A stretch of 64,000 bases of DNA from Phylloscopus collybita (GCA_027886175.1 JAJNNQ010000011.1:2170001-2234000), one strand, 5' to 3'. Positions 22,050 to 34,408 are shown, counted from the stretch's first letter. Notes: a model not told the origin generated them from the sequence alone. Program-made: numbers and translations.

Positions 22050-23220
22050 TTAAAAGTACAGTGTTAAAGAGAAGAGGGAAGGGGTCCCTCCTTTCTCCTG
22101 CAGATGTTCATGAGAGAGTGGAATACAGGAAGAAACTAAAGATAAGACGAGCTAAATTTATCCATAAAACAGGGAAAGTTGGTGAAACTCGAGGAAAATT
22201 GTTAATTATATGAGATTTATTGCTTTAATGTTCAAACTTGGTATTGGCTTACATAATACAAGCTTAATACACATGTGTAATAAGAGAGGTTATTCAGAGG
22301 ACAACGAGGAAGACTGTGAGCCTTCATCCCAAAGAGCACCCAAAGAAGGCAGAAGAGCCCCTGGCAACAAGTGAAGCATGTGCCATGAAGTGCAGTGATG
22401 TAGATTTTAAAAATCAGAAATAGGAGGAAGCTCACAGGAAACATTGATGGATCTGTATCAGCAGACAGTAGATCAGTGTAGTTTGAATTGCTCTGTTTTG
22501 TGCCTGAGGTGGGGTGAGAAGCCCTCCCCGTACCCGGATCAGTTTTGCTTCTGCCTTGTCAGAACCTTAACCAGATTTAAACAAGCATTGCCAAATTTTT
22601 GTATAGGCTTAATTTTATATTAGATGATTATTTAAATTGCTACTAAATTTTGTATTTGTTGTTTATTTTATTCACATTTATAACACTTCCATGCCTTACT
22701 TAGGGGATTTTTTAAAAATCTCTTCTTTATAATAATCCCATGGTCTCTGTCCACATTGCCCGCAGACACACCTGCTGTTTGAATGACACCAATCACAACT
22801 TGATTTCTTTAAATTCCTTCCTCCTTCTTGTTTAATTTATTGATTTGTGTCATGCTTCAAACCTGGCTAAAATTTGTGAGATCTGAGCTTCTTTTTTGTC
22901 TTTCCTCAATTTCATTATTTTGGATATTTTTGATGTTTTCCCAAAATGACTTAATTCTTTTGCAGCCAGTTTAGAGCCTACAGGCATCGCTGCAACTTGC
23001 ATTGCCTTCAATCACAGAGTGAAAGAGCTTAATAAAGCATGGAACTAGGCAAGGTAAAAACGGTAACCCTGTTAATGAACATAATGTTATAAATCCCACT
23101 TTCTTCCAGCCAGCCCCTCCCCCAAACCACTGCTCCTACTAGGAATCCTGAAGGATAGAATTCCATTTCTGAACAGGCACACATCCTGCTACTCTTTTCA
23201 TATCTTCTACTATTTGTGAA
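22050..23220. other. AT-rich, no gene seen
   Basis: About 1.2 kb of AT-rich sequence that is single-copy in the window. No open frame of note, no splice-linked exon and no recognised repeat apart from possible old transposon decay. Confidence 0.4.
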
Positions 23221-23221
23221 A

Positions 23222-24178
23222 GAGTTTCCTGACGCGATGCCGGTGTCCTTCAGCCCAGCCAGCTCCCGGCACCGGCGCCAGGAGTGTGTTGCCATGCTTC
23301 GTGCCTACCAGGTTTTGGTTTTGGGAAATTCTGTTCCCAGGCACGGAATTCGTACACAAGGCCACACAATGTAAACTACCGAGTGTTCCCACATCTGTTC
23401 CCAGAGGAGGAACTTCGGTGATGGTCTCTGGAACAGACCAATGGTTCCCAAAGGTCCCACCTCTAAGGTGGGCACATCTGAGAAAGTACAAAAGGAGTCA
23501 GAAAAAATAAACCGGGGTCCCTTGCTTGCGAGGGGCCACGCAGCCTCTGAAATCACTCCTGCCTCGTTCATTCTGCCTCACAGCGACAGGAGTGGGCTGC
23601 CCCCAGAAAGCCAGGCAATCCGGGGTGCAGCTGCAGGGCACAGCTGATCTATAGCACAGGTGGCACGCGTCCAGGGCAGGGACAAGGGACAGGGAGAGGC
23701 CTTCTGTGGGATTTCCAAAGGTGTTTATTGCCCAGAGGGTCAGGGACAGAAAAAGGCACAGAACCTGGGCTTGCAGGGGCTGATAAGTGGGGGAGGTCTG
23801 GGGAGAGGATACAATTTCCAACCAATGAGGGTGACATGGGGGAGGAACATAAGGCGGGGAGTACAATGCACAGAGCAATGAAAGAACACAAGGGGAGGGA
23901 ACAGTTTAAACCAACCACTGGGGCGTGGAAGGTTGGGGGATTGACAGGGAAGGGTCTGGAAGAAGGGGCAGGGTGAGGGAAGGATTGACAATTCTGTAGG
24001 AGGAGGGAAGGGCAGGTCTAGGGAAGACAGACAACCAGGGCAAAACCAACAATACAGGGGAAAGGAACAATCCATTAGGGATAAAATATACTGTAACAAT
24101 ACAAAATATGGGTGGTGTATAAAACTGACCATGAAAACTGAGCTGCAATCGGAAACACAATAAAAACACACCACAACA
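23222..24178 (-). mobile_element. Antisense LTR, interrupted by a younger solo LTR
   Basis: Same family as 35599-36367 and 52248-53318: minus-strand start TGTTGTGGTGTG (24178), a CCAAT box (ACCAATGAGG reads ATTGG on the minus strand near 23820) and AATAAACACC near 23730. Its inner end is lost before 23222. A 302-bp LTR sits inside it. Confidence 0.6.
23287..23588 (+). mobile_element. Solo LTR with perfect 6-bp target-site duplication
   Basis: Begins TGTTGCCATG and ends CAGCGACA, flanked on both sides by GGAGTG (23281-23286 and 23589-23594). The uninterrupted site is visible in the paralogous LTR near 35790 (CCAGGAGTGGGC). AATAAA near 23505 gives plus orientation. A six-base duplication and 302-bp length suit a beta-type (ERVK-like) element; family assignment is inference. 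Confidence 0.85.
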
Positions 24179-24207
24179 GAAAGAGATTACTGGAACCCTG
24201 TAGTTGA

Positions 24208-24420
<213 letters not shown>

Positions 24421-25530
24421 GGGAAGCCCTGCAAGTGCCCTGAGTGCAGGAAGAGCTTCCTTTGTGCCCTGCTCCAGCTCCATCCTCATGGGAAGATCGG
24501 CGTTGGATGATCCCCAGTGATCCCCGTTGGGCAGAGCCTTGGTGACCCCCGTTCCTGGTGATCCCTGTTGGGTGTGGGGAAGGTCTTGGAGAGATTTCTT
24601 TCCCTTCTTGTCCCACTGTGATTTGGTTGCTATTAAATTCCCTCCCTGTTCCCAGGCTGGATCTGTTTTGCCTTTGCCGGTGCTCAGGGTGGGATTGCTC
24701 CTGGTCCTTCTCTTGACTCCTGGGCCTTTCCTTCTATTTCCTGTCCCTGTGCAGTTGCAGAGGGCAGGGGCAGAGTGGTTTTGGTGGCTCCTGGCATCCA
24801 GGCAGGGCCAGCCAGCCCCGGGGTTCCTGAGGGTCTTGTGGGCATCCCCCATTTGCGGGACATCCCCGCTGGAGGAGGGTGTCCCCCCGTGGTGCAGCCC
24901 CAGCCCTCAGGCAGCGCTCAGCCAAGCACAGAACACCCTCAGCTGGGGCCTCATTTTTTGTGCACCCCTGAGCCCTTGGAAATCTCCATCCCAATTTTGG
25001 GTTAACCTGAGCTCCTGTCTATCTGGGAGCCCATTTTTGGAGCTGTGTTGGGATTGCAGGGCCTGGTTTTGGTAGCAGGGGGTTTCAGGGCTGGCTTTTG
25101 AGAGAAGCTGCCAGAAGCTTCCTCTGTGTCCAGCAGAGCCAATCCGTGGTGCCTCCAAAGATCTGAGGTGCCGCATGCTGAGATCCACGGGAGTGCAGAG
25201 ATCCCCCAGAGCCCCTTGAGGAGCCCATGCCAGAGCAGGGGAATGCCTGACAGGAGGCTGTGACCCCGGGGGACACCTGCGGACAGAGGGGCCCCCACTG
25301 GAGCAGCCTGTCCTTGAAGGACGGAGCCTGTGGCAGAGTGACCCAGGCTGCAGCAGTTTGAGGGGGGCTGTTCCCCATGGGATGGGCTGAGCTTGAAGGA
25401 GTTCCTGGAGAACTCTGCTGTGGGAGGGAGCCCAGGGTGCAGCAGGGGAACAGCTCCTGTCCCTGAGCAGCCGGAAAAGCCCCGGGACACGAACTGACCA
25501 TGGCCCCATTCCCTGTCTCCCTGCTCTGCC
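24421..25530 (+). pseudogene. 3' flank of the dead zinc-finger gene
   Basis: Begins with the post-stop relic finger and family 3' flank. From about 24730 it matches, inverted, the C-terminal and 3' region of ZNF-8 (60.2-61.0 kb), and 25400-25530 matches 7925-8050. It is therefore the remains of a ZNF-8-like gene tail. Open frames on the minus strand are not supported. Confidence 0.45.
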
Positions 25531-25909
25531 GGGGGAGGAGGTGGAGCTGGAAGGAGGGAGGCGTCAGGGGAGTCTGATTTTAAGGGTCTGCATTTACTTC
25601 TCATTGTCGAGCTCTGAAATTTTGGAGTTTTCTGCCAGAAATCTCTCCCCTCTTCCACTCATCGCCAGGGGTGTGGGGCAGTTTTCCCTTTTTCGGGGAA
25701 ATCAAAGTGACGAACTGAGGCTCCTAGGTAGGGGGTAGGAGAAGCGAGGCTTCAGGGCTTCCCGCTGAGTCGGAGGCACCCAGCAGGCAGGGCTGGGCAA
25801 GGCGGTGCGGGAGGTGCGGAGAACTTTGTTTGTGTTTTCAGCTCCATCCCGCCTCGGGCCCGGGCCCGTCCCAGGGCTGTTCCTCATCTGCGGCTTTGCC
25901 CTCAGACAG

Positions 25910-26132
25910 CCCGGGGGCGGGGCCTGAGAGCGCGGGGCGGGGCTGGGCCGTGTGCAGAGCCCGCCCATGGCTCGCTGCCATTGGCTGATGGTGCCGTCAC
26001 TCCTGGCTCTGGCTGCACGGTGATTGGGCAGAGCGGGCAGAAGGACAGCCCTGGCTTTTCAGGGGCGCCATTTTCGGATCCTCGGTGTGGAGGAGGCGGC
26101 GGCGGCGGAGCTCGGAGGCGGCCCCGGCGCAG
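25910..26132 (+). promoter_or_regulatory. GC-box/CCAAT/YY1-like promoter with exon 1, copy P2
   Basis: Near-identical to P1: GC boxes, two ATTGG boxes, a CGCCATTTTC site near 26067 and donor GCGCAG|GTGGG at 26132/26133. It lies 4.3 kb upstream of the ZNF-4 acceptor on the same strand, with only antisense ERV sequence in between. Confidence 0.6.
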
Positions 26133-26399
26133 GTGGGAGCCGCGCTGGGTTGTGCCGGGGCTCGGGGCTGGCTGCGGGCGGAGGGGGCGGCAGGGGGCTC
26201 TGGCTGTGGCTGGGTTGTGCCGTGTCCGCGCCGTGTTCCCCGTGCCCTGAGGGCGCTGCGGGAGCGGCTGCCCGCGGTCTCCTTCCCGCGGGTGCCTGGG
26301 CAGGAGCCGGGGCCGGAGCAGCGCTGGCTCGTCCCGGTTCCTGTGGGTAGGACGGAGGCGCTGCGCTGTCCCCGGGCCTGGGCGGGAAAATTGGCATCG

Positions 26400-28200
26400 C
26401 CAGAGGTTTCTGTCCCCGAAGGAGCCAGAGGAGTCCTGTAAAAGTGACTTTATTCATGAACAAAGGGAGAGGCCATGCGGCATTTGCCATGCGGTCTCTC
26501 CAGTTGTTGTAGTAGGCAGCCTCTTTTTTTAATTATTTTATTAACTGTTTATACGTTCAAGTGTCATCTTTAAAGCTCTTCTAGTTTTGCAAAATGCAAC
26601 CTAAATGTGAACTTCGAAAAAGCTATATCCCTAAATTTTTAGATTACTAAGTGCCACACACAAACACACACAAAAACATTCCAAAGCAATTAAGGCTTTT
26701 GTATTTCGTCTCCTAAGACTACAATTTGATTCGCACGTTCCTGGTCCAAACCTAACTGAGAATTGAAAAGTAGGATTATTGCAGAAAACTACTAAATGGT
26801 GATCTTGTCACTGAAACTGTGAGAAAACCCAAAACTCTCCAACAATACATTTAGTGTTAGAGAGTCAAGGCATCACTTGATTCTGGCCAGGATGTGCAAC
26901 AGAAATCATTTCATCCACACATAGCCCGGTGTGCAGAGAAAATCATTCCATGACATGTGAGTTTTACTGGATTTTTCCAAAACTTTTTACAGTCTGAACC
27001 CATAGAAATCCCTTGGTTTGATGTTCATTGCTTCCAAGTTGCTGAGGTCTCAGGATTTGATTTCCTGTTGGACCCGGATTCCTTTGCCTCTGATGTTAAT
27101 CAGTTCTGCACTCCTGGAATTCCTTCTCAGCCTTTTCCAGCCCAGGTGTCTGCAGCTCTTCCAGGGGCAGTGTCTGGGCTGGGTGTTGGTTGCTGGTTGC
27201 TGATGGTCGTTGATGTTTTGTTGATGGTCGTTCTCTCTGTGGGGATCTTTTGGGCTCTTCCCAGTCTGGTGAGATGTTCAACTCATCTCTGCTGAGTGCT
27301 GTAACATCCCTTCAAATAAAACCTTGAAAATTCCTTTCCACAGGGCAAAGGCCAACCGAGGCTGAGTGGAGAAATGAAATAAAAACCAATTTTAAAGTCG
27401 GTCTATTTTCCACCCATCTGAGCCCAGCCAGCCCAGAGTGTGAGTGTGGCTGAGGCCCAGAGTGGAATTCTCCCGGTGTCTCCCCAGCCCCTGTGGCAGT
27501 GCAGGCACAGAAAGCCCTGAAGCTGCAGCAGTGGCAGCAAGGATTGGCCCGCAGTGCCTGGAGATGCCAAGGGAGGGTGCCCAGGCAGAGCATTCCAGCA
27601 GAGGATCTGTGGGCAGGCACAGGGGCTTCCCCCGCTGTGGAGCCCTGGCTGCTGCTCCCTTGCCTTCAGTGCAGGCTCAGCCGTGCCCTGTTTGACATTC
27701 CCAGGCAATTCCAGTTCCTTTGCTGAGCCTGGGAGAGCCATGGCTGGGGCATCAATCATTTGGGGTTTTTATTTTCTCCAGCTTTGTTCTCTTTCTCGTG
27801 TCCATCCCATAACACTGAGGCTGTCTGGGGTTACAAAGTCACACAATGTTCTGGCTGGAGCAGAGAATCCTCAGTGCAGGTCCTGCAATTCCCTGTTAAT
27901 CCTCAGAATTGTCAAAGCTCTACTTTAGTCCTGGGTAAGGTTACTTCTGAGATTCCTTGGACCCTCTCTGGGTCAATTCACCACAAACCTTTAGTCAAAA
28001 TATGTCCCAAACATTTAACCATTTTCTCCACCATTTCTGTTTGTTTTTTTCAAATACTCAAAGATATTTTTAGCCTGAAAACTGAGGCATTTCTCAGAGG
28101 CTTCTTCTACCACTTCTTCTTGTCCTCCTGACTGGAGCTGGAGTCACCCACACCCTGCATTAACCCAATCCCTGGGGGTGAGGTGAATTCTTTTGATGTT
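26400..28200 (-). mobile_element. ERV-B 3' portion (LTR fragment and non-coding ERV sequence)
   Basis: 26400-26510 is the LTR fragment with AATAAA on the minus strand, 26520-26950 the 420-bp unit, and 26940-27685 the segment shared with ERV-A and ERV-C. 27685-28200 is shared only with ERV-C (44950-45470). No intact frame. Confidence 0.5.
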
Positions 28201-28220
28201 TTCTGCAAGGCTTGCCCCAA

Positions 28221-28750
28221 TCAGGCTGGTGCTTCCCTGCATCCCTGCAGCAGCACCGTCCATGTCTTTCCCATTTTCCCTTCTCCCTCTTGTTCCCACT
28301 CCAAGGCCAAACCCTGTTCACCATCCTGTGTGAGTGGGCATCCCCAGAAAGCATCTTTTCCATCAAGGGCAGAATGGGAGCAGTGTGAGGAGGGAACCTG
28401 GTTCCAGATGGTGTCAGGATCTGAGACTGTGGGGTGCCTGGGTTTCAGGATCTCGTTTATTGTTCTTAGGTCCTGCACCATTCTGTGGATTCCATCTGAT
28501 TTCCTGACTGGCAGCACAGGAGCATTACAGGGAGAGACCCCTGGCTCCAAAAGCCCTGCCTTTCCCAGGGGCTCAATACCAGGCTGTGAGCCCTTCCTTC
28601 CCTCCCTGGGAATAGGGGATTGCTTTTAGACCCCACTTGTCCTGGTGGCTTTAGAGGAATTTGGAGAGGCTGGGGATCTGATTTTCCCAATTTCCCTGGG
28701 GCTGCCCACACTTCTGGGTTCACTTCAGCCCAGGCCATGCCAGACATTTG
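28221..28750 (-). pseudogene. ERV-B pol relic, RT N-terminal half
   Basis: Minus-strand frames 28747-28466 and 28550-28221 together cover the RT start (VNPEVWA, LQIPLKP) and the segment with VSPCN, MVQDLRTINEI and KDAF-like motifs of gammaretrovirus-like polymerases. They lie in different frames. The frame ends before the YXDD catalytic motif, which was not found. ERV-C at 45483-45900 is the duplicate. Confidence 0.75.
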
Positions 28751-28958
28751 TCACAGAGGTACAGGAGAACTAGCCTGTGTATCACCTTTGACAATATTAA
28801 TTTGCATTCCCAAATTAGCCATCAAATCCCTTCCCAGTCAATGACAATCACATTTAGGAGCAAATGAAAATTCCTGCATTTCCAACCCATCCCCACCTCT
28901 GCTAATAGTGGTTGAATAAAACACAGCTGCTCATCTTTCCCACTTATCCCCCGAATAA

Positions 28959-29520
28959 TCAAAGACATTTTTGGTAATTTCCCCCCTTAGGTCTGAGATG
29001 GAGAGTGGATGGAGAGGCCCCTGTGTCTGTGAGGAAAGGCCTCCTGTCGATGCAGAGCCACCCTGAATGTTCTCCAGGGCTCCAGTGCGGTGGGTCCCTG
29101 GTGTGCTGGGAGCTCTGCCACCCCTCCCAGTCCATGTCCCTGCAGGGGTGGACTTGCTGCTGGTGAGGGTGCTGCTGTCTGTGCTTGCAGTGTCCTTGTG
29201 TCCTGCAGCTGGCAGCCTGATTCCTTGCCAGGGGCTGTTTGGGTGGGCTCTCCCCTGCCCAGGAGGGCAATGCCTCTGCCAGGTCCTTGTGGCCGAGCCG
29301 GTGCCCTGGGTGCTGGGGCCCCCTTGGGCCCTGGGCTTGATCCCTCAGGGGCTGTAGAAACTCTGCCATGGCCTTTGCCTTCCCCTTGGCCTTTTCCTCC
29401 TCCCTTCTTGCCTTCTTCCCCTGCTGTGCCTTTGTGACCAAGTGCTGCAGGGGCTTCTTCTGCCCCTCCTGCAGCCCCCCTGAGTGCCTGTGGGTGCTCA
29501 TTCTCTGACAGCTGCTGAGC
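28959..29520 (-). pseudogene. ERV-B gag-protease relic
   Basis: Same content as ERV-A gag: charged region, broken knuckle and an LTDTGAS protease motif. The upstream leader joins in frame, giving a reading frame from 29645 that is fortuitous. The copy lies antisense between P2 and ZNF-4. Confidence 0.6.
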
Positions 29521-29889
29521 CCCTTCACCCTTTCCCTTCCCAGCACACCAACACCATCCATCCCCTGCTGTCTAAATCCCTTCTTGACTTCCCTCATTGC
29601 CCCCTGGGTGTCCATGTCCTTAATTACCTCTGGGAGAATGTCCAAACTGCCTCAACATTCTCCCAAGGGACCCTTCAGAGATATTTTGGGATCATCATCC
29701 CTTTTGCCCGGATCCCTTCCTGGCTTTCCCTTTTACACCTTGCATGGGTGCCCTGCCATGGTTACTCCCTGAAGATCCCAGTCTCCTCCCTGATGGGATT
29801 TTCAGTGCTCTCTCCCTGCTGACTCTTCCCAGCCCCCCCTGATCTGTCACTCCTCTGTCTCCTGGACACTCTCGGGTCCCCAATCAATC

Positions 29890-30137
29890 CTGGGGGCAGG
29901 AGGAGAAGGGAAGGAGAAGCAGGGATGAAGAACAAAATGGTGAAAGGATGCGCGTGGGAGGAGAAGGTGGGATTGTGCTGGAGAAGGAGGAGCAGTAGGA
30001 GGAAGAGGAGTGTGAGGAAGAGTAGGGACAACGGAGGAGGAGGAGGAGCAGGAAGAGGAGGCAGCAAAAGGTTCCACCCCTCCCTGGATCTGCAGCGTCC
30101 CCCAGCCCCAGGAGCGTTGCCCCCCCACATGCAGCAG
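29890..30137 (+). promoter_or_regulatory. Decayed exon 1 and promoter of ZNF-4
   Basis: Corresponds to exon 1 of ZNF-1 (purine-rich GGAGGAAGAGGAG tract, then GC-rich end and donor CAGCAG|GTGAGCGGGG at 30137/30138) but has lost most CpGs. It abuts the ERV leader directly at 29889, with no LTR between them. Confidence 0.5.
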
Positions 30138-30477
30138 GTGAGCGGGGAGGGGGATCCAGGATTTTCCTGGGAGTGAATCTTGGTGTTTCTGAGCTTTATT
30201 GGGCTAAATGTTGGTGCTTTGGGTTTCTGCAAGGGGCTGAACCTTTATGTTTTAGAAGAGGTTTTGTCTGAGTCTTGGTGTTTGGGGAGTTTTTGTTCTG
30301 TCTCTTGATATTTGGAGGACTTTCGGGCTGAATCTTGGTGTTGTGTAGGATCTTACAGACACAAGGTGCCCAATGATTTCCTGGGATGAGCTTGGCCAAG
30401 GAGGAACGCCCAGCCTAAGGTGCTCTCCTGTTGTTTTTTCACCAAACCAGGATTTTTCATTCCCAAGGAGTGTCCGG

Positions 30478-31218
30478 ATGGAAAAGGAGGAAATGCCCCG
30501 GGGATCCCGCAGGAGGAGGGGCTGCAAACCCAGCCCAGGGAGCTGCAAGGAGGAAAGACCCCCCCTGTGCCAGGAGGGCGGCCGGAGATCCAGCCGGAGC
30601 TCAGAGCTGGAGGAGAAGCCTGATGGAGGGGAGAAGCCCCACAAGTGCTTGGAATGTGGGAAGGGTTTCAGCTGCAGGTCCAAGCTGATCCAGCACCAGA
30701 GGATCCACACTGGGGAACGGCCCTATGAGTGTGGGGAGTGTGGGATGAGCTTCAGCCAGAATGGCAATCTTAGGCAACACCAGATGATCCACAGTGGGGA
30801 AAAGCCCTACAAGTGTGGGGAATGTGGGAAGAGCTTCAGAGATAGCTCAGCCCTGATCCAGCACCAGGTGATCCACACTGGTGAAGGGCTCTACACCTGC
30901 TTGGAATGTGGGAAGGGCTTTGGAAAGGGCTCCAACCTGAAAATCCACCAGCGCATCCACACCGGGGAGAGGCCCTACGAGTGTCCCCAGTGTGGGAAGA
31001 GGTTTCACACCAGCTCCAATCTTCTCCTGCATCAGCGGATTCACACGGAGGAGAGGCCCTTCCGCTGCCCCGACTGCAGGAAGGGCTTCAAACGCAACTC
31101 ACACCTCATCAGGCACCGGCGCATCCACACCGGGGAGAGGCCCTACGAGTGTCCTGAGTGTGGGAAGAGCTTCTCACAGAGCTCTAATTTGACCAAACAC
31201 GAACAGAGGCACCACTGA
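30478..31218 (+). CDS. ZNF-4: C2H2 zinc-finger protein, 7 fingers
   Basis: Probable nuclear DNA-binding regulator, 246 aa, the shortest intact array here. Acceptor ACCAAACCAG ends at 30450 and the family ATG is at 30478 (MEKEEMPRG). The leader keeps [11 protein letters not shown] and the [15 protein letters not shown] segment; no KRAB-like domain is seen. Seven fingers run from about residue 57 to the end with all zinc ligands. The linker after finger 2 is SGEKPY and after finger 3 TGEGLY. Compared with ZNF-3 it lacks one [16 protein letters not shown] pair, consistent with loss or gain of two fingers as a unit. The C-terminal trio ([24 protein letters not shown]) is the conserved family ending. 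ZNF-7 lies convergent 6.5 kb downstream, with shared inverted 3' flanks. Confidence 0.87.
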   Translation: MEKEEMPRGSRRRRGCKPSPGSCKEERPPLCQEGGRRSSRSSELEEKPDGGEKPHKCLECGKGFSCRSKLIQHQRIHTGERPYECGECGMSFSQNGNLRQHQMIHSGEKPYKCGECGKSFRDSSALIQHQVIHTGEGLYTCLECGKGFGKGSNLKIHQRIHTGERPYECPQCGKRFHTSSNLLLHQRIHTEERPFRCPDCRKGFKRNSHLIRHRRIHTGERPYECPECGKSFSQSSNLTKHEQRHH

Positions 31219-31499
31219 GGGAAGCCCTGGGAGTGCCCTGAGAGCGGGAAGAGCTTCGTGCGCTGCTCCAGCTCCATCCCCCGTGGGAGGATCGGCATTG
31301 GATGATCCCCAGTGACCCCTGTTGGGCAGAGCCCTGGTGATCCGTGTTGGGAAGGCACCTGGCTGGGGGGGTTCCACATCTTCCTGGCTCCCTGTGGGCA
31401 CCTGGATGAACGCAGGGGCAAGAACATCCATCACGACACAGACAAACACTGGGAATTCCTTGGGGAGAGCGGATGTGTTGACTTTCAACTGGAGATAAT

Positions 31500-31612
31500 C
31501 TTTTGTGTTCAATCCTCTCTTCTGGTGGCCTCAAGGAATACTGGATGGTCTTGGAGGTCTTTTTCAACCTCAGGGATTCCACAGTTTTGATTTCCTATTT
31601 TCCAGGAGTGTC
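31500..31612 (-). repeat. CR1-like LINE scrap in the ZNF-4 3' flank
   Basis: The minus strand reads GGTTGGAAAAGACCTCCAAG followed by ACCATC, the wording typical of bird CR1-derived repeats. The same piece is in the 3' flanks at 37377-37440, 48170-48240 and 54320-54370. Confidence 0.5.
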
Positions 31613-31616
31613 CTAG

Positions 31617-32287
31617 TGTGATGTTACGTTGTTTATATCCCCAATTGTCTGTTGGGTTTATGCTGGATATTACCCTCTGTACCTTTAATATGAGATCTGA
31701 GAGTAAAAATCTGTTGAGAAGCGCACAGTTTGTTTTCAGAAATTTTCCCCTTCTGTGCTGGCCTTGAGAGTGGGAGTCAATATCACAGAGACATGAGACA
31801 GTGAGGGGTTTTATTCCCCTCTTTCTTTTTCCCTTCTTTTAATTTAGTTAGTGAATTTGGCTGAGGCGGAGAAGCTTCAGTTTTCTTTTTCCTGTTTTTT
31901 TTTCTTTCTTTCCCTTTTTATTTGCCTGTCTTTGGAACACTTCAAACCTCTCCAGACTGAGGACCTGGGGGGCTCCGTGGGAGCTTGCACCTGGGACCCA
32001 CCAAGATCCACCCTGCACAGCAACTTTTCCCAGTGCTGAAGTTACTGAGAGTAGAGCAACAACCTACAGGAGAGACTTCTTTCCGAATTTGTCATCTCTC
32101 CAGAGCGGCACAAAGTTCTTGTCATCTGGTATTGTTGAATTTATTGTGCTGGGGAGTGCTTTGCCAGTTTAATTAAACAGGTTTCTTTCCACTTCTCTCT
32201 GAGGAGGTCACTCCTGAACCGGTTGGGGGAGGGGAGGGAGAGCCCCTTAGGAGGTTTCCTCCCAAATTTGCCCTAAACCACTACACA
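31617..32287 (+). mobile_element. LTR (671 bp), block 1
   Basis: TGTGATGTTACG at the left and CCACTACACA at the right give TG...CA ends. A purine-poor U3-like middle and ATTAAACAGG near 32173 fit plus orientation. The duplicate is at 48268-48939. No target-site duplication is visible; the right flank is minisatellite. The family resembles abundant songbird LTRs, from memory only. Confidence 0.65.
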
Positions 32288-32768
32288 TCTCTTGCTCATC
32301 TCATAATCTTTATGACCCCATGGCCATGGTTAGGTCATGGTGACCTCACGGTCATGGTCATTAAATGCTCATGGTCATCAAATGGTCATGGTCATCTTGT
32401 GGTCAAGACATTGCCACAGTCACGTTCATGGTCACAGTTGTAGTCATGTCATGGTCATTTCCTGAGAACCATCATCTCATGTTCATGGTTGTCTCCTGAT
32501 CACAATCACCTCATACTCATGGTTCTCTCATGGGCACGATCTCATGCTTATGGCTGTGTCATGGTCATCTGATGGTCACGGTCTTCTCATGGCCATGATG
32601 ACCTCATCGCCATAGGTTGTGTCATGTTCATCTCATGGTCAGCTCATGATCTCAATCACCTCAGAGCTGTGATGTGGTCATCTTATTGTCACAGCCCTCT
32701 CACAGTCATGATCATCTCCTGGGCAGGGTCACAGTCACAGTCATCGCATGGTCATGATCATCTCATGG
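32288..32768. repeat. TCATGGTCA minisatellite, block 1
   Basis: About 480 bp of degenerate tandem TCATGGTCATC, GGTCACAGTC and CTCATGATC words. The duplicate at 48940-49408 differs by many substitutions and small indels. Confidence 0.8.
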
Positions 32769-33835
32769 TGTCTAGGTTTGAACAACAGGTGTCTGCTGAG
32801 GAAGGAGGAGCCTTCCTTGGAGAGGAGAATTCAAACCCCACTTCCTGTGAATTATTATCATTTTGAAAATTCAGGGGCTCTCAGGCACAGCTATGGGGTC
32901 AGGAATCACAGTTCTTTCCTGGTGTGTATAACCAGGCAAACAAACCCCACCACCCACAGCATTGATAACAAACAGAACCAGGAGCCCAGGAACAGCTTCC
33001 CTGAGCGCGGCACTTTCCCCTGGGGTGCAGTTCCGGGCACAGCCGGCAGGGGCGCTGGTGGCTCCCGGTGGGCAGGGCAGGTGCGATGATCCCCCCGCGG
33101 CTGCAGGGGGCGCTGTGGCGCGGGCTCGGGGAGCGCGCGGTGATGGCGGCTTTGTCCGGGACGGGAAGGGATGGAGGAGAGGCTTTGCTTCCCAGAGCCC
33201 TGGGGCTGCCCATCCCAGTGCCCCTGCAGGACTCTCGGCAGCAGCAAGCTGGGCCAGCAAGATGTCCCAGCAGTGTGAAAAACGGCGTTTCACCTTGTTC
33301 TATTAATTTATAAGCTTAATAAAAAGAAAATAAAATAGAATAAAAATAGATAAGGAGACAAAAATGATAGCTTCTCAGCTGAGGGTGAAAAGCAACACAC
33401 CGCCCATTCTAAATTCTTTGGTGTTTAAATGTCATGGTCTTACATATTTAAATAAGCTAATGCATGATTCAAATATTCATTTTGGTTTCAAGATCCCCCT
33501 AAGCATACAGTTTATCTGTGGGATACCACACACTCTTGATGTATGTTGTAAATCTGTCTTCCGAAGATGCAAACTCTCAAAGGCTTAATTGTTCTTTATC
33601 AGAAATCTTTAGTTCAGGAATTCCAAACGGCCCTTCTGTCTTCTATCTAGTTGAGGAGTTAAAAAAGAAAACCAACAATCCCCATCTCTACTTTGTTACA
33701 ATCTGAAAATATACCTTCATTATATTTTTAAATTCCACAAATAAAAGGAAATACAGTACAATCTTCTTACACTATATGTATAACATTCTTTTCAATATTT
33801 GCGAAAAGCCAGCTCTAAAATGTGCATTTATAACA
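32769..33835 (-). mobile_element. Long LTR (1067 bp), block 1, with CpG-rich core
   Basis: Plus-strand ends TGTCTAGGTTTG and GCATTTATAACA give TG...CA. On the minus strand it starts TGTTATAAATGC, like the fragment at 17560-17722. A CpG-rich island-like core (32990-33200) contrasts with AT-rich ends. The duplicate is at 49409-50477. Open frames through the core are compositional. Confidence 0.65.
33099..33117 (+). promoter_or_regulatory. Candidate CTCF site inside the LTR, block 1
   Basis: GGCTGCAGGGGGCGCTGTG matches the CAGGGGGCGC core of the vertebrate CTCF motif. A second, weaker GCAGGGGCGCTGG lies about 50 bp upstream. Repeated in the block 2 copy at 49732-49751. A motif match only. Confidence 0.45.
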
Positions 33836-34408
33836 GTCCCAAAAGGATCCTCTCCCTGCACTGCTAACACAGGCACAGACCCCTCGGACAAGTCCAGGCT
33901 TGTTTCAGGCAGCGTAGGACCCAGGGTAAATGTAGCAAGATGAATCCTGCATGGCTCCTTCAGAGGGGTTGGATGAATCAGTGGAGAAAGGAAACGGATC
34001 TGCCTCAGGAGTCTTGTCCAGAGATTTTATTCCAGTTACAGCAGCACTTCTGAACCGTGTGACTGCCCTGAGCAGAACCCCGACCATGTGCCTGTGCTGG
34101 GTTTTCACCTGGGAGAGGGGGAAGGGGGAGGGCACACAGCCTACCTACCAGAGAGGGACAGGGCGTGACCCGAGGGCTAAAGGGCAGCCTAAAGGTCAAA
34201 TCACCTGTGAGGAGGGGTGGGCCCTCTCTGCCGGGGCCAATTCCTTCGATGGGCAGCCCCTGCAGAATCTCAGGTTGCTTGGTAAACCCGGTGTATTATA
34301 ATCATTCCCTCAGGGTTGGCTGGGAAAAACCTACCCCGGGGGAGGGGAAGAATCTCCAAAAGGGAGCCCACCTTGAAAACCTTAAAGGCACACCACAACA
34401 CCTGTTCA
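33836..34408 (-). mobile_element. Probable antisense LTR, block 1
   Basis: On the minus strand TGAACAGGTGTTG starts at 34408, a TATAATACAC box lies near 34300 and GGAATAAAATC near 34030. Its right edge abuts the start of the 508-bp LTR. Duplicate at 50478-51050. Confidence 0.45.

Noticed and set aside
28221..28747. Functional retroviral polymerase
   Set aside because: RT pieces lie in different frames, the catalytic YXDD region is absent, and gag and protease are broken in every copy. These are relics only.
32288..32768. CRISPR-like array in the TCATGG repeats
   Set aside because: Repeats are short, degenerate and without regular unique spacers, and the sequence is vertebrate. It is a minisatellite.
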